Below the pieces are notes generated by a model, which saw only the letters and a program-made list of their open reading frames with translations, was not told the origin of the DNA and searched no databases. Below are positions 43,367-51,235 of a stretch of 64,000 nucleotides of DNA, one piece after another (within the stretch, counting starts at the first letter, position 1; each line of letters begins with the position of its first letter). The stretch is taken from assembly GCA_039817385.1 (NCBI GenBank), contig JBCBVY010000006.1, forward strand, positions 281,392-345,391, in the 5' to 3' direction. The position numbers and the translations under genes are program-made. The stretch comes from JBCBCP01 sp039817385 (GTDB lineage Bacteria; Pseudomonadota; Alphaproteobacteria; Rhodobacterales; Rhodobacteraceae).

Positions 43367-44542
43367 ATGCAAGACATCGTTATCCTTGACGGCGCGCGCA
43401 CCGCCATCGGCACCTTTGGCGGCAGCCTTGCAGGGGTCGCGCCGATCGACACGGGCACGGCGGCCGCGAAAGCTGCAATGGAGCGCTCCGGCGTTGAAGG
43501 TGCACAGATCGGGCACGTCGCCTTTGGCCACGTCATCAACACGGAGCCGCGGGATATGTACCTGAGCCGCGTTGCGGCAATGCAAGCCGGAGTGCCCGAA
43601 AGCACACCCGCTATGAACGTGAACCGCCTGTGCGGATCAGGCGTGCAGGCGGTGGTATCTGTGATCCAATCGCTGGCGATGGGCGATGCGGAGTTTGGTC
43701 TTGCGGGCGGTGCCGAGGCGATGTCGCGCAGCCCCCACACCATCCCCGCCCAGCGCTGGGGCCAGAAAATGGGGGACATCGGCACTCAGGACATGATGCT
43801 GGGCGCACTGAACTGCCCGTTCGGGACGGGGCATATGGGTGTGACAGCGGAAAACGTCGCGAAGGAGCATCAGATCAGCCGTGAGGATCAGGACACCTTT
43901 GCCATGACCTCACAAGAGCGGGCGGCGGTCGCGCTGGCCGAGGAGCGCTTTGCCGCGCAGATCACCCCGGTTGAGGTGCGCGTGAAACGCGACATGGTCC
44001 CGTTCGAGGTGGACGAGCACCCGAAGGCGACGAGCCTTGAGGCGCTTGGTGGGCTGCGGCCCGTGTTCCAGAAGGATGGAACGGTGACGGCCGGCAATGC
44101 GTCAGGCATCAATGACGGTGCGGCGGCGCTGGTGCTGGCGACGGCGGAGGCGGCGGAGGCGGCGGGGCTGAAACCCAAAGCGCGCGTGCTGGGCTACGCC
44201 CACGCAGGGGTCCGGCCCGAGGTGATGGGCGTTGGACCAATCCCGGCGGTGCGGAACCTGATGGAGAAGACGGGGCTTTCGGTGGACGATTTCGATGTAA
44301 TCGAAAGCAACGAGGCCTTTGCCTCGCAGGCTCTGGCCGTGACCAAGGAGCTGGGCTTTGATCCCGCACGCGTCAACCCGAATGGCGGCGCGATTGCGCT
44401 TGGCCATCCGGTTGGGGCGACGGGCGCAATCATTGCGGTGAAAGCCCTTTACGAGCTTGAGCGCATTCAGGGCAAACGCGCGCTGGTGACGATGTGCATC
44501 GGCGGGGGGCAGGGCATCGCACTGGCCTTTGAGCGGCTTTGA
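43367..44542 (+). CDS. Acetyl-CoA C-acyltransferase (thiolase)
   Basis: A 391-residue thiolase. The acyl-accepting Cys89 lies in NVNRLCGSGVQAV; the second half has NGGAIALGHPVGATGA with the catalytic histidine and CIGGGQGIALAFERL with the second cysteine. Length and pattern suit acetoacetyl-CoA/beta-ketothiolases (PhaA, AtoB, PcaF); no pathway genes adjoin to decide between them. The start at 43367 has a strong RBS. Acetyl-CoA made by Kbl nearby could feed it, but that is only proximity. Confidence 0.88.
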   Translation: MQDIVILDGARTAIGTFGGSLAGVAPIDTGTAAAKAAMERSGVEGAQIGHVAFGHVINTEPRDMYLSRVAAMQAGVPESTPAMNVNRLCGSGVQAVVSVIQSLAMGDAEFGLAGGAEAMSRSPHTIPAQRWGQKMGDIGTQDMMLGALNCPFGTGHMGVTAENVAKEHQISREDQDTFAMTSQERAAVALAEERFAAQITPVEVRVKRDMVPFEVDEHPKATSLEALGGLRPVFQKDGTVTAGNASGINDGAAALVLATAEAAEAAGLKPKARVLGYAHAGVRPEVMGVGPIPAVRNLMEKTGLSVDDFDVIESNEAFASQALAVTKELGFDPARVNPNGGAIALGHPVGATGAIIAVKALYELERIQGKRALVTMCIGGGQGIALAFERL

Positions 44543-44547
44543 CCGGG

Positions 44548-44610
44548 CGCTCCATCAAGCCCTAACGGGCTTTCGTCGCTGAAGAAGGCCCGCAGGGTCT
44601 GACTGAAGCG
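44548..44610 (+). repeat. Cloverleaf-folding dispersed repeat, copy B
   Basis: Collinear with copy A: outer arm CGCTCCATC, hairpin AAGCCC-TAAC-GGGCTT (44557-44572), middle TTTCGTCGCTGAAGAA, hairpin GGCCC-GCA-GGGTC (44587-44599), outer arm GACTGAAGCG ending at 44610. The closing stem has two bulges. Primary sequence similarity to 37012-37072 is visible across the whole length. It sits between convergent genes and abuts the stop codon of the lipoprotein gene, so it may double as a terminator. Confidence 0.65.
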
Positions 44611-45153
44611 TCACAGACCTTCCCGGCGGCGGCGTTCTTCGAACACCTCCTGCCGGGGGATCCAGCGGTAGCGTTTGTCCTCCAGCGTGGGCGACCAGAA
44701 GAGACGCCCGCCATAGCGCCAGGGGTCGGTGACAATGCCTTCGTCCCAATCCTCTCCTTTGGCGGAGACAATCACGGTACTGTGGTCGATCAGCATGTTG
44801 TCCGAATTTGCAATCGCGCGGTGCAGGTCAAGCGTTTGGAACGCTTCCGCCTGAAACCGGGCCTGCATGTCATCGGCCCAATGCCAGCACAGGCCGCGGG
44901 GCCGCGTGCCCGCGTTGACCTTGGCGTTATGGATCAGCGGCGGATCGGTAACCTCGTACTGCGCGCGCAGCCGTAGCGGGTAATCAAAAGCGATGCGGGC
45001 CGCGCGCGCGGCCTCTTCGGGGTCGACCTCGGTGCCCATCGCCATGAACGCCCTTGTCAGAGACTGAACCTCGCCCTCCGTCGCGCGGGGCGCGTCGTGG
45101 GCAGAGCAGGCGGACAGGGCCAAAGCAAATGTGAAAAGAAGCGCACGGATCAT
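44611..45153 (-). CDS. Predicted lipoprotein, unknown function
   Basis: 180 residues. An N-terminal lipobox (FTFALALSACSAHD) predicts lipidation at Cys16. The mature part contains RGLCWHWADDMQARF, LDLHRAIANSDNMLIDHSTVIVSAKG and YRWIPRQEVFEERRRREG, a pattern with conserved Trp/His that I cannot assign. Start ATG 45153; the frame continues upstream without similarity. It is divergent from the amidinotransferase-like gene. Confidence 0.7.
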   Translation of the reverse strand: MIRALLFTFALALSACSAHDAPRATEGEVQSLTRAFMAMGTEVDPEEAARAARIAFDYPLRLRAQYEVTDPPLIHNAKVNAGTRPRGLCWHWADDMQARFQAEAFQTLDLHRAIANSDNMLIDHSTVIVSAKGEDWDEGIVTDPWRYGGRLFWSPTLEDKRYRWIPRQEVFEERRRREGL

Positions 45154-45260
45154 AGCGTCAGTTAACGGTTTGGTGCGGTGGGCTGCAATGCCGGACCGCC
45201 CAGGCTTGCGACGCGCCAGGTCGTCATGCACCATTTGACGGTCACAATTCGGAGAGGCGC

Positions 45261-46244
45261 GTGCGCACAGATCACGGCATATGGGTTCAGTCCGAGTGGG
45301 CAGAGTTGAAGGAATGCGTCTACGGATCGCCCGACGCGTGGGTGCTGCCAAAGTTCCTGGCGGATGCACGGCTGCGGGCGCAGGGCGCGTTTGGCGACTT
45401 CTGGCAGCGGCATGCAGGCCGCGACATGGCAGAGGCCGATCCGGACCTGTTCGCGGCATTGCGCGCGCAGGTCCAGGGCGCGATTGACCTTTTGCGCGGG
45501 CTTGGTGTGACCGTGCATGTCGCCGGCGAGATCAGTGCGGCAAACCGGGCCTTTCCGCGCGGGGAAGATCACGGAGTCAGCACGCCGTGGATGCGTGACC
45601 CGTTTGTGACCATCGGCAACAACGTGATCGAGCTTGCGCCGCGCAGCCTGTTTCACCGGCGGCAGCGGTTTGCGATCCGCGGAATACTGGCGGGCACGAT
45701 GGACAGGGGCGCGCGGTACTTCGCACAGCCCGATCCGGGTGCAGATGATTATGTCGATGCGCCCGGCTGGGGATACCTTGAGGGTGGCGATGTGTTCGTG
45801 TTGGGCGCGCGTGTCCTGGTGGGGCATTCGGGGGGCTGTTCAAACCCCGAGGGCGCGCGCTGGCTCGCCCATGCGCTGGGGCCGGGATACCATGTGGACG
45901 TCGTGCCTATTGACCCGATGTTTCCACATCTTGATTGTGTGCTCATGACCCCGCGCGAAGGGCTGGCCGTGGCCTGCCTTGAGGCGTTTCCGGAAGGGTT
46001 GCCCGAGGCCCTGCGGGATTGGGACGTGATCGACGTGCCCAAGTCGCTCGCCAAGGGGTCAATGGGGTGCAACAACCTTGTGCTGAATGACCGGACCGTC
46101 GTTGTTCCGTCCGAAGAACCGCTCGACCCGGTGGCAGATGCATTGAAGGTGCGCGGGTTTGAGGTGATCCGCATACCCTATGCGGTGCCTTGCGCGGTTG
46201 GCGGGTCATTCCGCTGTGCGCATCAACCCTTGATCAGGGTCTAA
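45261..46244 (+). CDS. Amidinotransferase / guanidino-group-modifying enzyme
   Basis: 327 residues with the pentein fold. Landmarks are STPWMRDPFVTIGNNVIE, EGGDVFVLGARVLVGHS, a catalytic histidine in FPHLDCVLM, and the C-terminal nucleophile cysteine in GGSFRCAHQ. The order resembles glycine or scyllo-inosamine amidinotransferases more than arginine deiminase, but dimethylarginine hydrolases share it. It may use arginine as amidino donor. GAG-rich sequence precedes the ATG or GTG at 45261. The 3' end overlaps ubiB by four bases. Confidence 0.78.
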   Translation: MRTDHGIWVQSEWAELKECVYGSPDAWVLPKFLADARLRAQGAFGDFWQRHAGRDMAEADPDLFAALRAQVQGAIDLLRGLGVTVHVAGEISAANRAFPRGEDHGVSTPWMRDPFVTIGNNVIELAPRSLFHRRQRFAIRGILAGTMDRGARYFAQPDPGADDYVDAPGWGYLEGGDVFVLGARVLVGHSGGCSNPEGARWLAHALGPGYHVDVVPIDPMFPHLDCVLMTPREGLAVACLEAFPEGLPEALRDWDVIDVPKSLAKGSMGCNNLVLNDRTVVVPSEEPLDPVADALKVRGFEVIRIPYAVPCAVGGSFRCAHQPLIRV

Positions 46245-47773
46245 TCCAGCAGGTCGATGACACCGATCATGGCCGCCATCGCCGCGGCACCAAGGATCGC
46301 AGCAAGCGTGATCCAGCGCCAGAAGCCGCGGCGCGCGGGGGGTTCGGGGTTAGACTGGCGGATCAGGGCGGCCTCTACTATACCCGGCAGCCGTGGGCCA
46401 AAGCGGGCCAGCACCTGCGCCGTTTTCGCAAGATCACGCAGCGCGGCCCGGGGGCCGATGGATTTCTGGATGTAGTCAGACACAATGGGCGAGGCGACTT
46501 CCCAGATGTTGATCTGGGGGTTAAGGCTCCGCGCGACGCCTTCGACCACGACCATCGTGCGTTGCAACAGGATCAGCTCGGTCCGGGTTTCCATCCCGAA
46601 CCGCTCCGTCACTTCGAAAAGGTAGGCCAGCAGGCGGCCCATCGAGATCTTGGTCGCGTCCATGCCAAAGATCGGCTCGCCCACAGCGCGCAGGGCGCGG
46701 GCGAACTCTTCGACGTCCTTGTCCGCGGGGACGTAACCGGCCTCGAAATGCACCTCCGCCACGCGCCGGTAATCCTTGCGGATAAAGCCAAAGAGGATCT
46801 CCGCATAGACCCGGCGGGTGTATTCGTCGATGTAGCCCATGATGCCGAAATCGTAGGCAATGATGTCCCCGTTGGGTGCGACCTTCATGTTGCCCTGGTG
46901 CATGTCGCCGTGGAAATAGCCGTCCCGCAGGGCGTGTTTTAGAAATAGTTGAAGCACACGGGTGCCCAGCGCGTGGCGGTCATGGCCCGCCTTATCGAGT
47001 GCGAAGTTATCGCCCATCGGCGTGCCATCCGCCCAGCCCAGCGTCATGACCCGGCGCGAGGAACACTCCCACTTGATCTGCGGCAGAGTGAAGCCTTTGT
47101 CGTCCTTCGTATTGGCAGCAAATTCGGCGGCGGAAGACGCCTCCAGCCGCAGGTCCAATTCACCCTTCACGACACCGTCGAAATGCTCGATCACGTCGAT
47201 CGGGCGCAAGCGGCGTGCGCCCGGGGCAAAAATGTCCGCAATGCGCGCCGCGAGGTAGAACGCGTCCACGTCCTTGCGAAACGCACGCTCCACGTTGGGG
47301 CGCAGGACCTTGACCGCGACCTGTTCGCCGGTTGCGACCAGCCTGGCCTTGTGCACCTGCGCGATGGAGGCCGCGGCCACGGGTTCGGAGAACTCGCTGA
47401 AGATAAGCTCGACCGGCAGGCCGATTTCCTTTTCGATCTCGGCCTTGGCCTCTTCGACGGAGAACGGGGGCAGCTTGTCCTGCAGAACGCGGAGTTGGAC
47501 GGCAAGTTCTTCACCAACCACGTCAGGGCGGGTCGACAGGATCTGGCCGAACTTGATGTAGGCGGGCCCGAGCGCGGTGAGGGCGCGCGTGGCGGGCGGC
47601 ATTGAGGGGTCGCCCTTGTAGCCGAGGAAGCGAAAGGGCTTTGCGAGGGTTTTTGCCAGCACGCGCAGCGCCCAGGGCGCCTCGAACGCGTCGAGGACCA
47701 CGTTCATCGCGCCCGCGCGCTCGAGCGTGGCACCGGTGCGGATGAGGCGGATGATGTTATGGGGGCCGCGCAT
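46241..47773 (-). CDS. ubiB: UbiB, ABC1/ADCK-type atypical kinase for ubiquinone biosynthesis
   Basis: 510 residues. The conserved KxGQ motif is in YIKFGQILSTRPD, the ATP-binding Ala-rich loop is EPVAAASIAQVHKA, the catalytic block is FHGDMHQGNM with DFGIMG. The C-terminus has two hydrophobic segments (WITLAAILGAAAMAAMIGVI) anchoring it in the membrane. UbiB-type ATPases help extract or present ubiquinone intermediates. It follows ubiE by 75 bp on the same strand, the usual alphaproteobacterial pair. Confidence 0.93.
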   Translation of the reverse strand: MRGPHNIIRLIRTGATLERAGAMNVVLDAFEAPWALRVLAKTLAKPFRFLGYKGDPSMPPATRALTALGPAYIKFGQILSTRPDVVGEELAVQLRVLQDKLPPFSVEEAKAEIEKEIGLPVELIFSEFSEPVAAASIAQVHKARLVATGEQVAVKVLRPNVERAFRKDVDAFYLAARIADIFAPGARRLRPIDVIEHFDGVVKGELDLRLEASSAAEFAANTKDDKGFTLPQIKWECSSRRVMTLGWADGTPMGDNFALDKAGHDRHALGTRVLQLFLKHALRDGYFHGDMHQGNMKVAPNGDIIAYDFGIMGYIDEYTRRVYAEILFGFIRKDYRRVAEVHFEAGYVPADKDVEEFARALRAVGEPIFGMDATKISMGRLLAYLFEVTERFGMETRTELILLQRTMVVVEGVARSLNPQINIWEVASPIVSDYIQKSIGPRAALRDLAKTAQVLARFGPRLPGIVEAALIRQSNPEPPARRGFWRWITLAAILGAAAMAAMIGVIDLLD

Positions 47774-47787
47774 TTTACGAGCGTTGA

Positions 47788-47848
47788 TTGGGGGCCAGCC
47801 CCCAAACCCCCGGCATATTTTTAGCCAGAAGAAGGGAGGGGCGGCGCA
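47788..47848. repeat. Intergenic palindrome of Rhodobacterales type
   Basis: TTGGGGG-CCAG-CCCCCAA (47788-47805) is followed by CCCCCGGCATATTTTTAGCC and AGAAGAAGG. From memory, G-rich palindromes followed by a CCCGGCATATTT-like string are common between genes in this bacterial order. It lies between ubiE and ubiB and includes the last bases before ubiE's stop. Confidence 0.5.
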
Positions 47849-48595
47849 TCAGATTTTCCAGCCCGAGTGTAGGCAGGCGATGCCCATGCTAAGGTTGCGG
47901 TAACTGGCGTTTTCGAACCCGGCAGCGCGGACCATGTTCAGGAAGGTTTCTTGATCGGGGAACTTGCGGATGGATTCGACGAGGTATTGGTAGCTGTCGC
48001 GGTCGCCTGCGATGGCTTGGCCCATGCGGGGGATGACATTGAAGCTGTAAAGATCGTAGAGCTTTTGCAGCCCATCGACGGGCAGTTGGCTGAATTCCAG
48101 CACCATGAGGCGGCCGCCAGGTTTCAGGACTCGGTAGGCCTCGTTCAGGGCGTCCTGGGGGCGGGTGACGTTCCGGATGCCGAAGCTGATGGTGTAGACG
48201 TCGAAGGTGTTGTCCGCAAAAGGCAGCGCCATCGCGTCGCCAACGATCCAGTCGAGCTGGTCTTGCATCGTTTCCGCCTCGCCGCGTTTGCGCCCTTCGA
48301 CCAGCATGTCCTCTGTCAGGTCGAGGACGGTGGCATGGGCGTGGCCCGCGCGTTTGAGGAAGCGGAAAGCGATGTCGCCGGTGCCGCCCGCCACATCGAG
48401 CAGCTTTTGGCCCGCGCGCGGGGCAAGCCAGTCCATCATCGCGTCTTTCCAAAGGCGGTGGATGCCGACGCTCATCACATCGTTCATGATGTCGTATTTG
48501 GAGGCCACCGAGCCAAAGACCCCCCGCACGCGGCCCGCCTTTTCGGCCTCCGGCACGGTTTCAAAGCCGAAGTGGGTTGTCGTCTCGTCGGTCAT
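47849..48595 (-). CDS. ubiE: Ubiquinone/menaquinone C-methyltransferase UbiE
   Basis: A 248-residue SAM-dependent methyltransferase. Family start signature FGSVASKYDIMNDVMSVGIHRLWK, SAM motif I LLDVAGGTGDIAFRF, post-I DLTEDML and the UbiE-specific YTISFGIRNVTRPQDALNEA and RLMVLEFSQ. The start ATG at 48595 gives MTDETTTHFGFETV, normal for alphaproteobacteria. It precedes ubiB and is divergent from mutM. Confidence 0.94.
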   Translation of the reverse strand: MTDETTTHFGFETVPEAEKAGRVRGVFGSVASKYDIMNDVMSVGIHRLWKDAMMDWLAPRAGQKLLDVAGGTGDIAFRFLKRAGHAHATVLDLTEDMLVEGRKRGEAETMQDQLDWIVGDAMALPFADNTFDVYTISFGIRNVTRPQDALNEAYRVLKPGGRLMVLEFSQLPVDGLQKLYDLYSFNVIPRMGQAIAGDRDSYQYLVESIRKFPDQETFLNMVRAAGFENASYRNLSMGIACLHSGWKI

Positions 48596-48681
48596 GCAGT
48601 GGTCTTTCTCTTTGCTGCGCCAAGTTATAGAGCGCCAGGAGGCAGACACAACGCGGCAGGGTTGCCGCAGGGAGCAGCGGA

Positions 48682-49533
48682 TTGCCTGAGCTACCGGAAG
48701 TAGAAACCGTCCGCCGCGGGCTGGCGCCTGTGATGGAGGGGCAGCGCATAGTGGAAGCCGAGGTGCGGCGGCCGGATTTGCGGTGGCCGTTTCCGCCTCG
48801 GATGGCGGAGCGGCTCACGGGTGCGCGGGTGCTGCAGCTGCGTCGGCGGTCGAAGTATATCCTAGGGGATCTGGATACCGGGGAAACCGTGCTGATCCAC
48901 CTGGGGATGTCGGGGCGGATTTTAGTCTCGGGTGATCCGCTCGGGGTGTTTGTACACGAGCACCCGGCACCGGAAAAGCACGACCATGTGGTGCTGCATC
49001 TGGAGAACGGGGCGCGGATTACCTTCAACGATCCGCGGCGGTTTGGGGCGATGGACTTAATGCCGACGCAAGCGCAGGAGGCGCACAAGCTGATCGCCGT
49101 GCTGGGGCCGGAGCCGTTGGGGAACGACTTCAACGAAGGCTATCTGGTGGGGGCGTTTGCCGGGAAGAACACGCCCGTCAAAGCGGCGCTGCTGGATCAG
49201 GGAATCGTTGCGGGGCTGGGCAATATCTATGTCTGCGAGGCGCTGTTTCGGGCCGGGATTTCGCCAAAGCGGAAGGCGGGGCGGATTTCCGCGGCGCGGG
49301 TTGCCGCGCTGGTGCCGATCATCCGAGAGGTTTTGGCAGAGGCGATCGAGGCAGGCGGATCATCGCTGCGCGATTTCAGGCAAGCCGATGGGGAGCTTGG
49401 ATATTTCCAGCATTCCTTTGACGTCTATGGCCGCGAAGGGGCGCCGTGCAAACGCCCTGGCTGTCCCGGCACGGTGGGCCGCATCGTGCAATCAGGCCGC
49501 TCGTCCTTCTATTGCAAGACGTGCCAAAGGTAG
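48682..49533 (+). CDS. mutM: Formamidopyrimidine-DNA glycosylase
   Basis: A 283-residue base-excision enzyme removing 8-oxoguanine and FaPy. The start must be TTG at 48682, because the catalytic Pro2-Glu3 follow directly (PELPEVETVRRGL); GGAG lies upstream. The beta-elimination lysine is in LRRRSKYILGD, and the C-terminal zinc finger has CKRPGC and CKTC. The helix-two-turn-helix contains LLDQGIVAGLGNIYVCEALF. Full length. Confidence 0.95.
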   Translation: MPELPEVETVRRGLAPVMEGQRIVEAEVRRPDLRWPFPPRMAERLTGARVLQLRRRSKYILGDLDTGETVLIHLGMSGRILVSGDPLGVFVHEHPAPEKHDHVVLHLENGARITFNDPRRFGAMDLMPTQAQEAHKLIAVLGPEPLGNDFNEGYLVGAFAGKNTPVKAALLDQGIVAGLGNIYVCEALFRAGISPKRKAGRISAARVAALVPIIREVLAEAIEAGGSSLRDFRQADGELGYFQHSFDVYGREGAPCKRPGCPGTVGRIVQSGRSSFYCKTCQR

Positions 49534-49581
49534 TTGCCTACCAGCTTCGCCGTGGTAAGCAGAGCGCTTGAATGAGGCAAC
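49533..49581 (+). other. Structured intergenic sequence between mutM and the hydratase gene
   Basis: GTTGCCT (49533-49539) pairs with AGGCAAC (49575-49581), enclosing hairpins TACCA/TGGTA (49539-49543 with 49553-49557) and AAGC/GCTT (49557-49560 with 49566-49569). The fold is a small three-way junction. It ends 13 bp before the hydratase ATG, so it would sit at its ribosome-binding site. No sequence match to the other cloverleaf repeats is evident. Confidence 0.4.
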
Positions 49582-49594
49582 GCTGAGGCGCCAA

Positions 49595-50371
49595 ATGGCT
49601 TACGAGACGATCATCGTCGAGATCGAGGACCACATTGCAAAGGTCACCCTGAACAGGCCGGACGCGATGAACGCGCTGAACGATCAGCTTCTGACCGAAC
49701 TGGCAGAGGCGATGACCGATGCGCAGGCCGACGACAAGGTCCGCTGCATCGTCCTGACGGGGTCAGAGAAAGCCTTTGCCGCCGGTGCGGACATTCCGAT
49801 GATGAAGGACAAGTCCTTTGTCGAGGTGTTCATGTCCAACCTCTTTACCGAGGAAACGGACGCCATCGTGCGCGTGCGCAAGCCGGTCATCGCGGCGGTG
49901 AGCGGCTATGCGCTGGGCGGGGGATGCGAGCTGGCGATGATGTGCGATTTCATCATCGCGTCAGAGACCGCGAAGTTCGGCCAGCCCGAGGTGAACCTTG
50001 GCGTCATGGCAGGCATCGGCGGCACGCAGCGGCTGACCCGCTTTGTCGGTAAGGCCAAGGCGATGGATATGAACCTGACGGGCCGCTTCATGGACGCCGA
50101 AGAAGCAGAGCGTGCGGGACTCGTCAGCCGCGTTGTGCCCGGCAAGAAACTGATGGACGAAGCGATGGCGGCGGCGGCCAAGATCGCGGAAAAGTCGATG
50201 GTCACGGTCATGGCGATCAAGGAGTCGGTGAACCGCGCCTACGAGACGCCGCTGAGCGAAGGGCTGCTGTTCGAGCGGCGCGTGTTCCATTCGCTGTTCG
50301 CCACCGAGGATCAGGCCGAGGGCATGGCGGCCTTTGTCGAAAAGCGCGAGGCGCAGTTCCGGGACAAGTAA
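49595..50371 (+). CDS. Enoyl-CoA hydratase
   Basis: A 258-residue crotonase. The oxyanion-hole and catalytic segments are AFAAGADIPMMKD, VSGYALGGGCELAMMCDF with Glu, and FGQPEVNLGVMAGIGGTQRLTR with the second catalytic Glu. Hexamer-type crotonases of this length hydrate short-chain 2-enoyl-CoAs in beta-oxidation. Start ATG 49595, preceded by GAGG. Its position between mutM and rpsT is usual in this order. Confidence 0.92.
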   Translation: MAYETIIVEIEDHIAKVTLNRPDAMNALNDQLLTELAEAMTDAQADDKVRCIVLTGSEKAFAAGADIPMMKDKSFVEVFMSNLFTEETDAIVRVRKPVIAAVSGYALGGGCELAMMCDFIIASETAKFGQPEVNLGVMAGIGGTQRLTRFVGKAKAMDMNLTGRFMDAEEAERAGLVSRVVPGKKLMDEAMAAAAKIAEKSMVTVMAIKESVNRAYETPLSEGLLFERRVFHSLFATEDQAEGMAAFVEKREAQFRDK

Positions 50372-50391
50372 TGCGCCGGGGGGGCGGCGGG

Positions 50392-50420
50392 TTGACACCC
50401 GGTCTACGCAAGTCTAAGCG
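50392..50420 (+). promoter_or_regulatory. Candidate rpsT promoter
   Basis: A perfect -35 TTGACA is followed after 17 bp by TAAGCG as -10. The predicted transcript would have a leader of about 50 nt. The -10 box is weak, so the assignment rests mainly on the -35 box and the position. Confidence 0.45.
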
Positions 50421-50476
50421 CACGGCTTCAGCATCCGCTGAGCAACCTACCGCACCAAAGATTGGGACGAGATAAC

Positions 50477-50740
50477 ATGGCAAATTCGCCTCAGGCCAAG
50501 AAGCGGGCCCGTCAAAACGAAAAACGCTTCGCTGTGAACAAGGCCCGCAGAAGCCGAATCCGCACCTACCTGCGCCGGGTCGAAGAGGCGATTGCCTCGG
50601 GTGACAAAACCGCTGCTGACGCTGCGTTGCGCGCGGCACAGCCCGAATTGATGCGGGGTGTCACAAAAGGCGTGTATCATAAAAACACAGCCAGCCGGAA
50701 GATGTCGCGCCTGAGCGCACGCATCAAGTCTCTCGGCTAA
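50477..50740 (+). CDS. rpsT: 30S ribosomal protein S20
   Basis: 87 residues, strongly basic and helical: MANSPQAKKRARQNEKRF, ARRSRIRTYLRRVEEAI and GVYHKNTASRKMSRLSARIK are diagnostic for S20, which binds 16S rRNA helices 9 and 44. The ATG at 50477 is the family start; the frame also contains an upstream TTG at 50462. A strong terminator follows. Confidence 0.97.
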   Translation: MANSPQAKKRARQNEKRFAVNKARRSRIRTYLRRVEEAIASGDKTAADAALRAAQPELMRGVTKGVYHKNTASRKMSRLSARIKSLG

Positions 50741-50765
50741 GTAACAGATTTTTGCACGTTTTGTG

Positions 50766-50796
50766 ACGGCGGCCTCGTGGGGGCCGCCGTTTGCGT
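50766..50796 (+). terminator. Intrinsic terminator after rpsT
   Basis: ACGGCGGCC (50766-50774) pairs with GGCCGCCGT (50782-50790) across a seven-base loop and is followed by TTGCGTTT. The nine-pair GC-rich stem and T-rich tail fit Rho-independent termination. Confidence 0.75.
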
Positions 50797-51235
50797 TTGA
50801 GCCAACGAAATAAGGGCCCTGAGAGATTCGATGGGTCAAAGCGGACGTCAAGTTCAAAGGGTTGTTGAACGGTCTCAGTCGGAGTTGCTAACTTCCATCA
50901 GGCGGCGCGAGTCGCGGAAGATTTGGGGGGGCAGGCCGGAGCAGAAAGCGTCAACACACACGCGCATATCTGTTCCGGACGCGAAGGGCAGGAAACAGCC
51001 GTTCGATGTCTGCAAAGCCGCGTAACAGCGGCGTAGACTGTCTTAGAGTTCAGTGCGGTCGGCACGGTGCATCTACGGCTTTTGGCCAAAGGCGTATCGC
51101 GGATCAACCAAATAGTCCAAGGGATCAGCTCGGAGTTTTGCGGCTCCGGGGGCAGGGGTGGTCTGTTTTGGGCACGGTGCGAAGGCGGCGGTTTCACTCG
51201 AACCGACGGTGATGACGAAGGGACATGGTAAACGG
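50797..51235. other. Long gene-free gap upstream of dnaA
   Basis: About 440 bp between the rpsT terminator and dnaA. I find no TTATCCACA-type DnaA boxes, no AT-rich unwinding stretch and no convincing promoter. One small dyad GTTCAA/TTGAAC is near 50850. A 64-codon frame from ATG 50831 lacks a ribosome-binding site and looks spurious. The region probably holds the dnaA promoter and leader, but it does not look like a standard origin. Confidence 0.5.

Noticed and set aside
50831..51025. 64-codon frame in the dnaA upstream gap
   Set aside because: No ribosome-binding site, no similarity I recognise, composition unlike neighbouring genes.
50741..51235. Chromosomal origin upstream of dnaA
   Set aside because: No TTATCCACA-type boxes and no AT-rich unwinding region could be found by eye.
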